Shown here: piece after piece, positions 9,301 through 18,368 of the stretch
Numbering within the stretch: the stretch's first letter is position 1
Layout of the letters: each line of letters begins with the position of its first letter
Assembly: GCA_039030555.1 (NCBI GenBank)
Contig: JBCCDY010000003.1
Coordinates: forward strand, 248,001 to 312,000
Reading direction: 5' to 3'
Source of the DNA: JBCCDY01 sp039030555
Lineage (GTDB): Bacteria > Bacteroidota > Bacteroidia > Cytophagales > Cyclobacteriaceae
DNA: 64,000 nucleotides
Made by a program: the position numbers and the translations under genes
The notes under the pieces: model-generated
Database searches by the model: none
What the model was told of the DNA's origin: nothing
The model's input: the letters and a program-made list of their open reading frames with translations, nothing else

Positions 9301-11544
9301 ATGCCAGATAAATTTTTAATTAAACTTTTTAGGCTATTTGCACTGCTCCTGCTATTTGTTTTCCATGAATCTCATGGAACTTCAAAATATAAATTGATAG
9401 AAAATGAAGGTAGAGTAGGGCTCTCAGATCAGGAAAATAATATTGTAATCCCCGCTATTTACGAAACTATTGGTTGGTCGGGTAGTGATAACCTGGTCAT
9501 AAACGGTCTCGTAGGTGTTAAAAGAAATAACTTCTGGACACTTTACGATCTCAACAAAGGCGAGTTGACTTCCTCAAGATTTGTGTCCTTATCGCCATTT
9601 TCAGAAAGTCTTTTTATAGCTTCTAAACGAGGTAAATTATCCGGGTTTTCTTTTTTTGGTCTGCTTGATACCAAAGGAAAAGTTGTTTTTGGGTTTCAAT
9701 ATGCATCAATAGAAGAGTTTTCAGATTTTTTTAAAGTTTCTAAATACAAAGAAGGAAAAACACTATTTGGTATACTCGACGGCAAGGAAAAAGAGATCAT
9801 ACCAATACGATTTAAAACTATTGATGCTGAGGAGATAAAACATTGGAAAGGGGTAATTGGCCCTAAAATCTATGTGTTTAATTCTAAGGGTGAAAAACTT
9901 TTTGAGGTCGTTTCAGATAGTTTGAATTCCGCGGGTGATCGTCATTTTATATTTTATAAAGAAGGACAAGCAGGCGTTATAGACAAGAATGGAGAAGTAA
10001 ATATTAGTCCTAAATATAAAATGATTAAGTGGACTCAAAGTGGGTTTACTACCTTACCATTTCCGGAATGGAAAGCCTTTAACAAGGATAAAACAGAGCT
10101 TTTCACATTAAACTTTGATCAAATTCAGGCTGTTTCTGAAAAGCTGAAACTTATCGAAAGAAATAATAATTGGGGTCTTATAGATCAGCTAGGTAATTTC
10201 ATAATTGAACCACGATATGAATCGATTTCCTCAATCAGAGAAGAGTATTTTCTTGCTTATGAAGAAGAAAGCTGGTCTCTGATCAATGATTTGGGTAAAG
10301 TCTTATTGAATGATTTTGACTCCATTAGGCTTTCAGGTAAATATGCAACAGCTAAAAAGAAAAGCACTAATACAAATGAGTGGAACGTCTACGGCCTGAA
10401 CGGCGAAAGAATAACCTCTAAAAACTATTCCTCCATTCTCGATATGAGTGAGGGCTTATTTGTATTCAAAAAAAATAACTATTGGGGTGTTTTTGATTTG
10501 CAAGGTAGAGAAGTAATACTGCCCAAATACGAAAAAATATGGCCATTCGAATCAGGTAAGGCGATTGTTAAGTATCATGGGAAATATGGACTTATCGATA
10601 AGGGAGGTGATTTTCTCCTACAACCCGTTGCAGATACTCTATACAAATTAAATGATGAATTTTATAGCAGAAGAAGAGGATATTTATCAGAAGTGGTCGA
10701 TAGTTCAGGAGAGGTTGCTTATAATTCGCTTGGTCTGTTCCGCTCTCACCCATGTGGTATTTTAGAAATAGATGAGGAGGGGAGATTTGGTTTTTTAAAC
10801 GAACTGGGAGAGGTCATCATTGAACCTGAAATTAATCGCTATTTATATTTTGAAGAAGGAAATATGCTCTATTTGAGTATTGAAGATCAACCATCTAGTT
10901 TATACTCTTGCGATGTTTTCGAGTACATACGAAAGGATTTAAAATACCAGGAGCTTTATCCCTTCACAGAAGGTTTCGCAGCCATAAAACTAGATGATCG
11001 CTACGGTTTTATCGATCACGAAAAAAACCTGAGAATAGCAAATAGATACGATTCCGTTTTAGCATTCTCTAACGGTTTTGCCGGAGTAAACATCAACGGA
11101 AAATGGGGATTTATTGATAAGCAGGAAAGGATCAAAATTCAGCCTTATTACGAATCTGTTTCTTCATTTGAAGAAGGTAGAGCTGTAGTTTCCATTAATG
11201 GTAAGTATGGAATTATAGGTAGAGATGGAGAAGAATTGATCCCTATTGAATTCGAAGAGATAATTAACTATTCAGGTATTGGCTATAAGGTAAGGAAAAA
11301 TGGATTGTACGGATTTTACGCTAAGGATTTAGGTCAGAAAGTAAATGTTAAGTACAAGGATTTAGAGCTATTGAACAACAAATGGCTAAAGGCGAGGCGA
11401 AAAGATTCCTTTGGCATAGTAGACTTTTCCGGACTCAGTGAATTCCCGTTCATTTATGAGGAAATTCTCCAAGATTCTTTTGAACCTATAATTTATTTCA
11501 AAACCGTTCCGGGTTGGGAGCCTCTAAAGCTGAACGCTAATTAG
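9301..11544 (+). CDS. Exported WG-repeat protein
   Basis: The 747-residue protein begins with a signal peptide (basic start, hydrophobic run about residues 10-22, likely cleavage after HESHG). The rest is a long series of degenerate WG (KWG) repeats of about 25-50 residues. Clear units contain NWGLIDQLGN, KYGLIDKGGD, RYGFIDHEKN, KWGFIDKQER and KYGIIGRDGE, each followed by an I-x-P-x-Y-E-type strand. WG repeats are common in Bacteroidota surface or periplasmic proteins, but no biochemical role is established for this type. The gene stands alone after the ftsH terminator, and its last 8 bases overlap the 3' end of the converging DUF6503-like gene. A second, differently built WG protein lies at 24.2-26.8 kb. 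Confidence 0.88.
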   Translation: MPDKFLIKLFRLFALLLLFVFHESHGTSKYKLIENEGRVGLSDQENNIVIPAIYETIGWSGSDNLVINGLVGVKRNNFWTLYDLNKGELTSSRFVSLSPFSESLFIASKRGKLSGFSFFGLLDTKGKVVFGFQYASIEEFSDFFKVSKYKEGKTLFGILDGKEKEIIPIRFKTIDAEEIKHWKGVIGPKIYVFNSKGEKLFEVVSDSLNSAGDRHFIFYKEGQAGVIDKNGEVNISPKYKMIKWTQSGFTTLPFPEWKAFNKDKTELFTLNFDQIQAVSEKLKLIERNNNWGLIDQLGNFIIEPRYESISSIREEYFLAYEEESWSLINDLGKVLLNDFDSIRLSGKYATAKKKSTNTNEWNVYGLNGERITSKNYSSILDMSEGLFVFKKNNYWGVFDLQGREVILPKYEKIWPFESGKAIVKYHGKYGLIDKGGDFLLQPVADTLYKLNDEFYSRRRGYLSEVVDSSGEVAYNSLGLFRSHPCGILEIDEEGRFGFLNELGEVIIEPEINRYLYFEEGNMLYLSIEDQPSSLYSCDVFEYIRKDLKYQELYPFTEGFAAIKLDDRYGFIDHEKNLRIANRYDSVLAFSNGFAGVNINGKWGFIDKQERIKIQPYYESVSSFEEGRAVVSINGKYGIIGRDGEELIPIEFEEIINYSGIGYKVRKNGLYGFYAKDLGQKVNVKYKDLELLNNKWLKARRKDSFGIVDFSGLSEFPFIYEEILQDSFEPIIYFKTVPGWEPLKLNAN

Positions 11545-12358
11545 CTACTTGATTAAAACGAACCTCAATGTTTTCGTTTATAATCCTTGATAACTCTTTC
11601 AGTTGGCCGTTCTCGAAGGCTACATCAGATTCTAACAAAGCATCACGACCTTGCTTCACTTCGTAATTGACGTAGTCCTGAAAAGTAATACCTTTTATAT
11701 TTTGTCGATTTATGGCTTCTCTAAAACGTATTCCACCACCATTAACATGATATTGATAGGCCACATAATCAACCATAAAGTTATCGCTGTTTATCCAATA
11801 GAAGAAGCTATCCTGGAAATCGTCTCCACCACCTTCTTGATTGAAAGTGACTTTAATTTTATGATAATTGTTATCCTTTATCATAATCTCACCAATGTAT
11901 TCAGCGTTTACAGCATCATCACTTAATCCAAAAGGTAGTGATGTGAAATAGATCACTGAGTTTACAGACTGTCTGAAAGCGTCTTCATACTTTATGCTCA
12001 GCTTAATTCTTTTCCCGTTTATATATCTGTTAAAACCCTCATTAGTTAAAATATCTTCTACAAACCTTGGAGTAGCTTTGGAAGAGTCATAAAAGGTTTT
12101 AATATATCTAAAGTCTCCATTTTTGTAATCTCTGGTAAAGTGCTTACCCCTGAAGTCGAATTCGAAAAAAGAATCCTTATAGAGACCTCCGCCATGCTTT
12201 TCAATGCTGAGCTCTATAATTTCTTTAGCTTTTATATCGTCTTTCCTATCGATAAATTCGGATTTATTTTCACTGGATACGTTAGCCAGAACTAAAGAGC
12301 CTATAAAAACAATTAAAAGGCTTATAGAGGTGGTAAGTTTTATTCGTTGTTTTTCCAT
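11537..12358 (-). CDS. DUF6503-like exported protein
   Basis: The 273-residue protein has one hydrophobic segment near the N-terminus (about residues 12-27, signal peptide or anchor). The mature part starts with an IIELSIEKHGG helix and continues with beta-rich sequence including FEFDFRGKHFTRDY and YHKIKVTFNQEGGGDDFQDSFFYWIN. These features resemble the Bacteroidota family DUF6503, which has an outer-membrane-lipoprotein-like fold and no assigned function. The family name is from memory of its typical motifs and not from a search. It overlaps the WG gene tail by 8 bases in convergent orientation and diverges from the sigma factor gene at 12,579; the 220-base gap between these starts holds no gene I can support. 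Confidence 0.7.
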   Translation of the reverse strand: MEKQRIKLTTSISLLIVFIGSLVLANVSSENKSEFIDRKDDIKAKEIIELSIEKHGGGLYKDSFFEFDFRGKHFTRDYKNGDFRYIKTFYDSSKATPRFVEDILTNEGFNRYINGKRIKLSIKYEDAFRQSVNSVIYFTSLPFGLSDDAVNAEYIGEIMIKDNNYHKIKVTFNQEGGGDDFQDSFFYWINSDNFMVDYVAYQYHVNGGGIRFREAINRQNIKGITFQDYVNYEVKQGRDALLESDVAFENGQLKELSRIINENIEVRFNQVAN

Positions 12359-12578
12359 TTCTTTCTGATCACCACCTTGAGTACGTGAAATGTGTTCGAA
12401 TGTTTTTCACAGGAGATATAAACGGACAAGTGTCAGCAGGCATACCAAAAAAATGGCTGTTACATAAAGTTTAGGTTTTCTTTAAATAAGAGTAGTAATC
12501 TTAATATATAATTAAATCAGCGATGAGTATATGATTTGATGCCTTTAATAACTTTAAAGAGCACTTAATTCAATTAAA

Positions 12579-13145
12579 GTGGAAAGGCAAATTTTTTTAC
12601 GATCAGATTTGGAGTTGTTTGAGCAGATTAAATTCGGAGATAATCAAAAAGCTCTTGAATGCTTATTCGATAAATATTTCAGGTCGCTATGTGTTTTCGC
12701 AAAAACATTTCTGAATACTAACGACCTGGCGGAAGAAGTGGTATCTGATGTATTTGTTAAGGTTTGGGATAAAAGAAAATGTCTGGAAGTCAATACAAAT
12801 GTTCGCGCTTACCTCTACAGAAGTGTTAAAAACGAATCCTTAAATCAGCTAAAAAAAGACTACTGGGATTTTGAAGATTTATCGGAACAAGAGTATGAGA
12901 TTTCAAGCGAAGAAAGCAATGCCGAGCATATGATCATGTTTGAGGAAACTTCATTGGCCATTGATGAGCTCATTAATCAGATGCCTCCGAAACGAGCTCT
13001 AATTTTCAGATTAAATCGTATTGATGGGCTTAAATACAAGGAAATAGCTGAGCTTTTATTTATCTCTGTCTATACGGTACAAAACCACATGATTGAAGCC
13101 GTAAAATTTATTTCAGGCTATCATACCAACATTGAGTCCGACTGA
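12579..13145 (+). CDS. ECF-type RNA polymerase sigma-70 factor
   Basis: This 188-residue extracytoplasmic-function sigma factor probably drives its own locus. Sigma region 2 covers about residues 25-90, with YFRSLCVFAKTFL and DLAEEVVSDVFVKVWDKR. Region 4 covers about 125-180, with a helix-turn-helix around YKEIAELLFISVYTVQNHMIEA. It fits the Bacteroidota RpoE-like (Bacteroides expansion family) sigma factors that sit beside FecR and a TonB receptor. The start is GTG at 12,579, with region 2 beginning at the usual distance. FecR follows 113 bases downstream, then the receptor, which points to signalling from the outer membrane through FecR to this factor. Confidence 0.93.
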   Translation: MERQIFLRSDLELFEQIKFGDNQKALECLFDKYFRSLCVFAKTFLNTNDLAEEVVSDVFVKVWDKRKCLEVNTNVRAYLYRSVKNESLNQLKKDYWDFEDLSEQEYEISSEESNAEHMIMFEETSLAIDELINQMPPKRALIFRLNRIDGLKYKEIAELLFISVYTVQNHMIEAVKFISGYHTNIESD

Positions 13146-13258
13146 TTTCGGCAGAACTTAGTTAGACACCTTATCCTAACAATTCCTTCTTATTTCCTTA
13201 ACAAAATCCACTAGTAGATTTTTCATTGGAGAGCTGTCACAATAGTGAAGCTAAAAGA

Positions 13259-14290
13259 ATGGAGAATAAGCGATTTTGGATGTTAATGACTCAATATTTG
13301 TCAGGTGAGGCAACTGTTGAAGAAATAGAGGAACTCAATGAGAAAATAGAATCTAACAAGAGCTATGGACAATATTTTGAGAGAGCTACAAAAACATGGA
13401 ATTCAAAGACTTCAGGTGAATTCAATGCGGATGAGATAAGCTCAGCTAAACAGAAATTTTTAAGGAAGCTAGCTTTAGCAGATAGAGAACCTGACTCATT
13501 TCAAGGGAAAAATAAATTAAATCGCTGGTTGAAGATTGCCGCTTCTATTGCAGTTATAGCTTTGATCTCTATTGTTGGGATTAAATATCTTCCACAATCT
13601 GAAGAGGAGCTACAAATTGTTAAAGCAGAAGCCGGTTCGAGGCAGGAGTTTATTCTGCCAGATGGCACTCATGTGTGGCTCAATTCTTCAAGTACCCTTT
13701 CTTATAACAAAAAGACTTACAATAAAACTCAACGGAAGGTAGAATTGAGCGGAGAGGCCTTTTTCGAAGTTCAAAGAAACGAAATGAAATCCTTCATTGT
13801 AAGCTCAGGAGACATTAGAACAGTTGTTTTGGGGACGAGCTTTAACGTTAAGTCGTATCCAAATGATTTGCTGAATTCAGTGAGCGTGGAGGAAGGAAAA
13901 GTAGTTGTTTTTACTTCCCAAAATGAGAGCAATAAGATATTGCTGCAAAAGGATGACGAAGTTATCTATGATTCAAAACTGGATACGTTTTCGAAGCGGG
14001 AAAACATCGATACCAAACAACGTCATGCATGGAGAGAAGGTAAAATTGTTTTTGACAACATACCGTTAAACGAAGCTTTAAAAGTTCTAGCTAGAAAGTT
14101 TAACGTCACATTTGAGATCAAAAATAAAAAGTCGGAAAACTGTCTTATTAAAGGTGATTTTCAGTCTGAGTCATTACAAACAATTATGAATATGCTGAGT
14201 GCCACCATTGGCTTCGAACATCAGTATCATCAAGATTTAATATTGATTAAAGGAGAAAGTGGTTGTGAAAAATTTAAAGGGAATAAATGA
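13259..14290 (+). CDS. FecR-family anti-sigma factor
   Basis: This is an inner-membrane anti-sigma factor that should hold the ECF factor inactive until the receptor signals. The 343-residue protein has a cytoplasmic N-terminal part (about 1-90, with the MTQYLSGEATVEEIEEL segment), one membrane helix at about 92-108, a FecR domain at about 120-210 containing LPDGTHVWLNSSSTLSY and the VELSGEAFFEVQ motif, and a C-terminal DUF4974-type domain beginning near VFDNIPLNEALKVL. I start at the ATG 13,259; an in-frame TTG at 13,226 would add 11 residues that do not look like the family. It sits between the sigma factor and the receptor, which is the canonical order. Confidence 0.93.
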   Translation: MENKRFWMLMTQYLSGEATVEEIEELNEKIESNKSYGQYFERATKTWNSKTSGEFNADEISSAKQKFLRKLALADREPDSFQGKNKLNRWLKIAASIAVIALISIVGIKYLPQSEEELQIVKAEAGSRQEFILPDGTHVWLNSSSTLSYNKKTYNKTQRKVELSGEAFFEVQRNEMKSFIVSSGDIRTVVLGTSFNVKSYPNDLLNSVSVEEGKVVVFTSQNESNKILLQKDDEVIYDSKLDTFSKRENIDTKQRHAWREGKIVFDNIPLNEALKVLARKFNVTFEIKNKKSENCLIKGDFQSESLQTIMNMLSATIGFEHQYHQDLILIKGESGCEKFKGNK

Positions 14291-14301
14291 AAACAAATAA
14301 A

Positions 14302-14329
14302 GGCTAACCGTAGTGACGTACGGCTAGCC
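14302..14329 (+). promoter_or_regulatory. Intercistronic hairpin between fecR and the receptor gene
   Basis: The arms GGCTAACCGTA and TACGGCTAGCC can pair over 11 positions with a single mismatch around the loop GTGACG. No T run follows, so it is not a standard terminator. It lies 12 bases after the fecR stop and 70 bases before the receptor start. It could protect or process the polycistronic mRNA so that receptor and regulator levels differ; that role is inferred. Confidence 0.5.
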
Positions 14330-14398
14330 ATAACAACAAATTTCAGTAACAAAAATTCGATTAGTAACTAAAATTATTGTTTACAAACACCTAAAATT

Positions 14399-17383
14399 AT
14401 GAAAAAAAAATTACTTGATGGGTTTGGTAAAAGCCAGGTCATGGTATTGTTCTTTTACTTGATAATCGGCAATTATCAGGCTTATTCGAAAACAAACGTT
14501 TCGAATAGTAGCAAAGCTACAATGAATCAAAAAATCTTAGAAAAAAAGATCAGTCTTGATGTACGTTTAGAGAGCATAGAGAGCGTATTGGAAATGATTG
14601 AAGACCAATCTGATGTGACTTTTATATACAGTAAAAGTAAGCTCCCTGTAGAAAATAAAATTTCCTATTCTGTTAACAGTGGAAATCTCAAAGAAGTACT
14701 AGCAGATATCTTATTTCCAAATCAAATCACTTATGGCATTTCGAAGCAAAAAGTCGTTCTGAAAAAGGTTAAGAAAATGACTAAGCTTAATAAAGTAGCT
14801 TTAACAGGAACGGTTAAGGGAGTTACCATGGACGCAGATGGGAACCCATTGTCTTACGCTCAAATTCAGGTACAGGGAACAAGCCAGGGAACCGTATCAG
14901 GAGCGGATGGGCGTTTTAAGTTCAACCTTCCTGAGGGAAAGTATATGCTGGAAATAAACTACGTTGGGTACAAAATGCAGCCGGTAGAGGTAGAAGTAGT
15001 GGCCAACTCAATTGTAGAGGTGATGGTAGAAATGGAAGAGGATGTCACCAGGCTGGATGGCATGACAGTATACGGTCGCCTGACCCGAGGACAGGCAAAA
15101 GCCCTGAACAATCAGAAAACATCATTGAATATTAAAAATGTAGTAGACGCTGAGCAGTTTTTGAGGTATCCGGACGTAAGTGCTGCTGAAACGGTACAAA
15201 GGCTACCTGGAATATCAATTACAAGGGATCAGGGTGAAGGCGAATTTGTTCAGATCAGGGGTGTTTCAGAACAACTTAATGCGCTCACCGTAAATGGGCA
15301 AAGGCTTCCAAGTGTAGAACCCGATGCGGGAAGAGCTGTTGGCCTTGACTTAGTTCAAAGTTATTTAATTGAGACCATTACAGTTACGAAGGCGCTTACC
15401 CCCGACCAAGATGCTGACGCTATTGGAGGAATGGTTGATTTTAAACTTCGGGAAGCTAAAGGAGAGCAAGAGTTAGAAATATATGCTGGTGGCGGATTCA
15501 ACGAGCAAGAGTCTGAGATTAGAACATTCGACAGAGATATCATTTCAATAGCTGCGGTAGGGGCCAAAAGGTTTTTTGATGATAAACTGGGAGTGCTTGT
15601 TGCCGGAAGTTATTTCAATACCGATAGAGGTTCTATTTTGGAGTCGCAACGTTTTGAAAATATCCCGGAAAACATCTTATCCAGAAGAAGGACTTTGGAT
15701 TATGATGTAAGAAGAAGGCGTTTCGGTATAGTTGGAAACATCGATTTCATTCCAGCGCCAGGCCATAAGCTTACCGTGACCACTAATTTTAATGGTTATG
15801 AGGATGACGAAATCAGGAGACAAGCCCGTTACACCTTCGATAATAATCGGGAAGAAAGAAGGATTAGAAATAGGGTTGAAGACCAGAATCTTAATTTCTA
15901 TCAGTTGAGAGGAGAACACCAAATCGGGAAGGTAAAACTGGATTATGACGGTTCTTACGGTGTTGGATCAGAAGATTTGCCAGATCGTACGGAATTCCGG
16001 TTTAGAAGGACCAATCCCGCCCTTGGTAATTTGACACGTCAGGAACAAGCTGACCTTGGGGCTACTACCACTTTCGGAGTAGATGAACCTCACGTACTAA
16101 CCAGATTTGATTTTGATCCTCGTTTTACGGAAGAAAAAAATTACAACGGTACCTTAAATATATCAGTACCCTTAAGTGCTCAGGAGAAATCATCCATGAA
16201 ATTTGGATTCAGGTATAGAAGGCTGGAAAGGGAGTTTAGAGAAGCTGGATTGGATGCTGACTTTCCTGATGATGCTGAGCCTGTTACTACTGGAGAAGGA
16301 GAGTTTGGATTTGCCGATGTGCGCTTCACCGATCCATTTTTCTCAACCATTGGGTTCCCTCTAACAGCAAACGATATTGTTTTGAGTGAGATATTGGACG
16401 GTTTTGATGCTTCAGAAACCGTTCTAGCAGGTTACGTAATGAATACCACTAACTGGACGGATCGTCTAACTTCGGTGGTAGGTGTTCGTTTGGAAAATAC
16501 TTCCACAGATTATGTTAGTCTCGGAGAGGAACAGCTTGACGGCGAAGGAGACTATATTAACATACTTCCTTCCGTACATTTAACATATAGACTTGATGAC
16601 AGAAATCAGTTTAGGGCTGCTTATTCTACAGGCCTAAGCAGGCCGAATTACTCAACGCTTGCGCCTTTTGAATCTGTTGGAGATGATCAAATCAACCGGG
16701 GAAATCCTGACTTGGAAGCTATTACAGCTAACAGTTTTGATATTATGTATGAGCGGTACACCAATAGGCTCGGCTTTTTAAGTTTTGGTTTGTTTGCCAA
16801 GCTGATCGAAAACCAAATCGTAAGCGGACAAGTCGGATTCGATGATGATGAGGGCCTGCCTGTTATTTCTCCTACGAATGGTGCGGAGGCCAGGGTTTTA
16901 GGTATTGAAACGGCTATAAATCAGAATCTGAGTTTTATAAATGCGGGAATATTCAAATGGCTTACGGTGAATGCCAACTATACATTTACGGATAGCGAGG
17001 CCGATTTCGGTGACGAACGTGATGATTTGCCTCTTACAAACAGTCCTAAACATACAGCAAACCTTTCTTTCCTGTATGACAATCCTGAGTTAGGGCTTTC
17101 AGCAGTTATTGGAGGTGTATACCGTCATTTTATATTCAATAAATTTGAAGATGCTGATGGAGATGATATTGATGAAGACATTTGGCTTGATGAAACATTC
17201 CATCTGGACTTTTCAATAGTATATCGGGTAGCCAAAAGCCTTAATTTAAAGCTTCAGGTTAATAACCTAACCAATCAGGCAAATACGGAGGTCAATGGAA
17301 GGCCAAATCGAACCTTTTCAAGACTTCACGAATCAGAATCTTATGGAAGGTGGGCTGTGCTGGGTCTAGAGTTCAAATTATAA
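14399..17383 (+). CDS. TonB-dependent outer membrane receptor with STN signalling domain
   Basis: This 994-residue outer membrane active transporter takes up an unidentified ligand. After a hydrophobic N-terminus (about 13-30) come an STN domain at about 49-123 (signalling to FecR), a carboxypeptidase-regulatory beta-sandwich at about 134-212, a plug at about 235-350 and a 22-strand-type barrel to the C-terminus, which ends in the aromatic-rich GLEFKL. The plug contains ETVQRLPGISITRDQGEGE, VQIRGV, LTVNGQ and ALTPDQDADAIGG, which are hallmarks of the Xanthomonas-Caulobacter-type receptor group (TIGR01782-like). Neighbours are sigma and FecR upstream and a beta-propeller-like protein downstream. 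There is no SusD gene, so a polysaccharide locus of the Sus type is unlikely. Confidence 0.94.
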   Translation: MKKKLLDGFGKSQVMVLFFYLIIGNYQAYSKTNVSNSSKATMNQKILEKKISLDVRLESIESVLEMIEDQSDVTFIYSKSKLPVENKISYSVNSGNLKEVLADILFPNQITYGISKQKVVLKKVKKMTKLNKVALTGTVKGVTMDADGNPLSYAQIQVQGTSQGTVSGADGRFKFNLPEGKYMLEINYVGYKMQPVEVEVVANSIVEVMVEMEEDVTRLDGMTVYGRLTRGQAKALNNQKTSLNIKNVVDAEQFLRYPDVSAAETVQRLPGISITRDQGEGEFVQIRGVSEQLNALTVNGQRLPSVEPDAGRAVGLDLVQSYLIETITVTKALTPDQDADAIGGMVDFKLREAKGEQELEIYAGGGFNEQESEIRTFDRDIISIAAVGAKRFFDDKLGVLVAGSYFNTDRGSILESQRFENIPENILSRRRTLDYDVRRRRFGIVGNIDFIPAPGHKLTVTTNFNGYEDDEIRRQARYTFDNNREERRIRNRVEDQNLNFYQLRGEHQIGKVKLDYDGSYGVGSEDLPDRTEFRFRRTNPALGNLTRQEQADLGATTTFGVDEPHVLTRFDFDPRFTEEKNYNGTLNISVPLSAQEKSSMKFGFRYRRLEREFREAGLDADFPDDAEPVTTGEGEFGFADVRFTDPFFSTIGFPLTANDIVLSEILDGFDASETVLAGYVMNTTNWTDRLTSVVGVRLENTSTDYVSLGEEQLDGEGDYINILPSVHLTYRLDDRNQFRAAYSTGLSRPNYSTLAPFESVGDDQINRGNPDLEAITANSFDIMYERYTNRLGFLSFGLFAKLIENQIVSGQVGFDDDEGLPVISPTNGAEARVLGIETAINQNLSFINAGIFKWLTVNANYTFTDSEADFGDERDDLPLTNSPKHTANLSFLYDNPELGLSAVIGGVYRHFIFNKFEDADGDDIDEDIWLDETFHLDFSIVYRVAKSLNLKLQVNNLTNQANTEVNGRPNRTFSRLHESESYGRWAVLGLEFKL

Positions 17384-17406
17384 ACAGCTAGAATATTAAT
17401 CTCTTT

Positions 17407-17442
17407 AACCCCCGGTCGTGAAAATGTGGTCGGGCGTTTTTT
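17407..17442 (+). terminator. Rho-independent terminator after the receptor gene
   Basis: A 13-position stem, rich in G-T pairs and with one mismatch, pairs AACCCCCGGTCGT with GTGGTCGGGCGTT across the loop GAAAAT and runs into six T. It ends 15 bases before the ATG of the next gene. This argues for partial termination and for the later ATG (17,457) as the start of that gene. Confidence 0.7.
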
Positions 17443-17456
17443 ATTTAAAACCAAGC

Positions 17457-18239
17457 ATGAAACACATCGCTATCACTCTTTTATACTTTCAAATTTCATT
17501 TTTTGCAAAATCTCAAGAGGCGGTAGAAATTCGTCGTTTTGAAGTTTCTCAATCAAAGCAAGCCGTTGCAGTTGATCAAAATCATTTTTATGTGATCAAC
17601 AACACCTCTATAACGAAGCACTCTAAAAAGGATGGAAAAGAAACAGGAAGGTGGAGTGCCGCGGAAGCTGACATCCAGCATTTAAATAGCGGGATCATTA
17701 TGGATAACAAGCTGTACTGTGCCAATTCCAATTATCCGGAGTCTCCAATGGCTAGTTCTGTTGAGATTTTTGATCCCGTAGAATTGGAACATATTGGAAA
17801 TCGCAGTTTTGGTATAGGGAATGGATCTTTGACTTGGGTTGATCAAAAAGAAGGATTTTGGTGGGCTGTTTTTGCTCATTATACCGGAAGGGGTGCCGAA
17901 GCGGGAAAAGATAACAGCTGGACTCGGCTAGTAAAATATGATTTGGAGTGGAGGCAACTTGAATCGTGGATTTTTCCAAAATCACTTTTAGAAAGGTTCA
18001 ATACACGAAGTAATTCTGGAGGCTTATGGGTTGGTGATCAACTTTATTTAACGGGTCATGATGCCCCAGAAATTTACATAATACAACTACCGAAAGCAGG
18101 TTATGAATTGGAGTGGATTAAAACGATACCTGTTAATATTGCAGGCCAGGGAATAGCACTAGATCAAACTGATGGCAGAACAATCATTTACGGTATTTTG
18201 AGAAAAGATGGTGTGGTAACTGTTTCAGAGGTAAAATGA
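17457..18239 (+). CDS. Exported beta-propeller-like protein
   Basis: The 260-residue protein has a signal peptide (MKHIAITLLYFQISFFAKSQ, cleavage probably after AKS or SQ). The mature part has repeated beta-strand blades such as DQNHFYVINNTSITKHSKKDG, LYCANSNYPES, GSLTWVDQKEGFWWAVFAHY and GLWVGDQLYLTGHDAPEIYII. Similar proteins are annotated loosely as cycloisomerase-like or six-bladed propeller proteins, but I see no proof of an enzyme activity. The ATG at 17,457 is preferred over a GTG at 17,418 because the GTG lies inside the terminator stem and only the later start gives a clean signal peptide. Position directly after the receptor suggests a periplasmic or surface partner that binds or processes the imported ligand. 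Confidence 0.75.
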   Translation: MKHIAITLLYFQISFFAKSQEAVEIRRFEVSQSKQAVAVDQNHFYVINNTSITKHSKKDGKETGRWSAAEADIQHLNSGIIMDNKLYCANSNYPESPMASSVEIFDPVELEHIGNRSFGIGNGSLTWVDQKEGFWWAVFAHYTGRGAEAGKDNSWTRLVKYDLEWRQLESWIFPKSLLERFNTRSNSGGLWVGDQLYLTGHDAPEIYIIQLPKAGYELEWIKTIPVNIAGQGIALDQTDGRTIIYGILRKDGVVTVSEVK

Positions 18240-18265
18240 AAAGGCTAGATTTTTTTCTAGTCTTT
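18240..18265 (+). terminator. Terminator-like hairpin after the propeller gene
   Basis: AAAGGCTAG and CTAGTCTTT form a 9-bp stem with one G-T pair around a T-rich 8-base loop, directly at the stop codon of the propeller gene. No clear T run follows the stem, so termination is only possible. Confidence 0.35.
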
Positions 18266-18368
18266 GTAATTTCTCTGGGTTATGGATATCATATAGTTTC
18301 TATCTCCAAATCATTTAGCGCTTACATGGACATGTGTGCAAATGATAGTAAAAACTTTAAGTCTTTTT

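Noticed and set aside
13226..13258. Upstream TTG extension of the first FecR gene
   Set aside because: The added residues do not look like FecR proteins; the ATG at 13,259 begins the family-like sequence.
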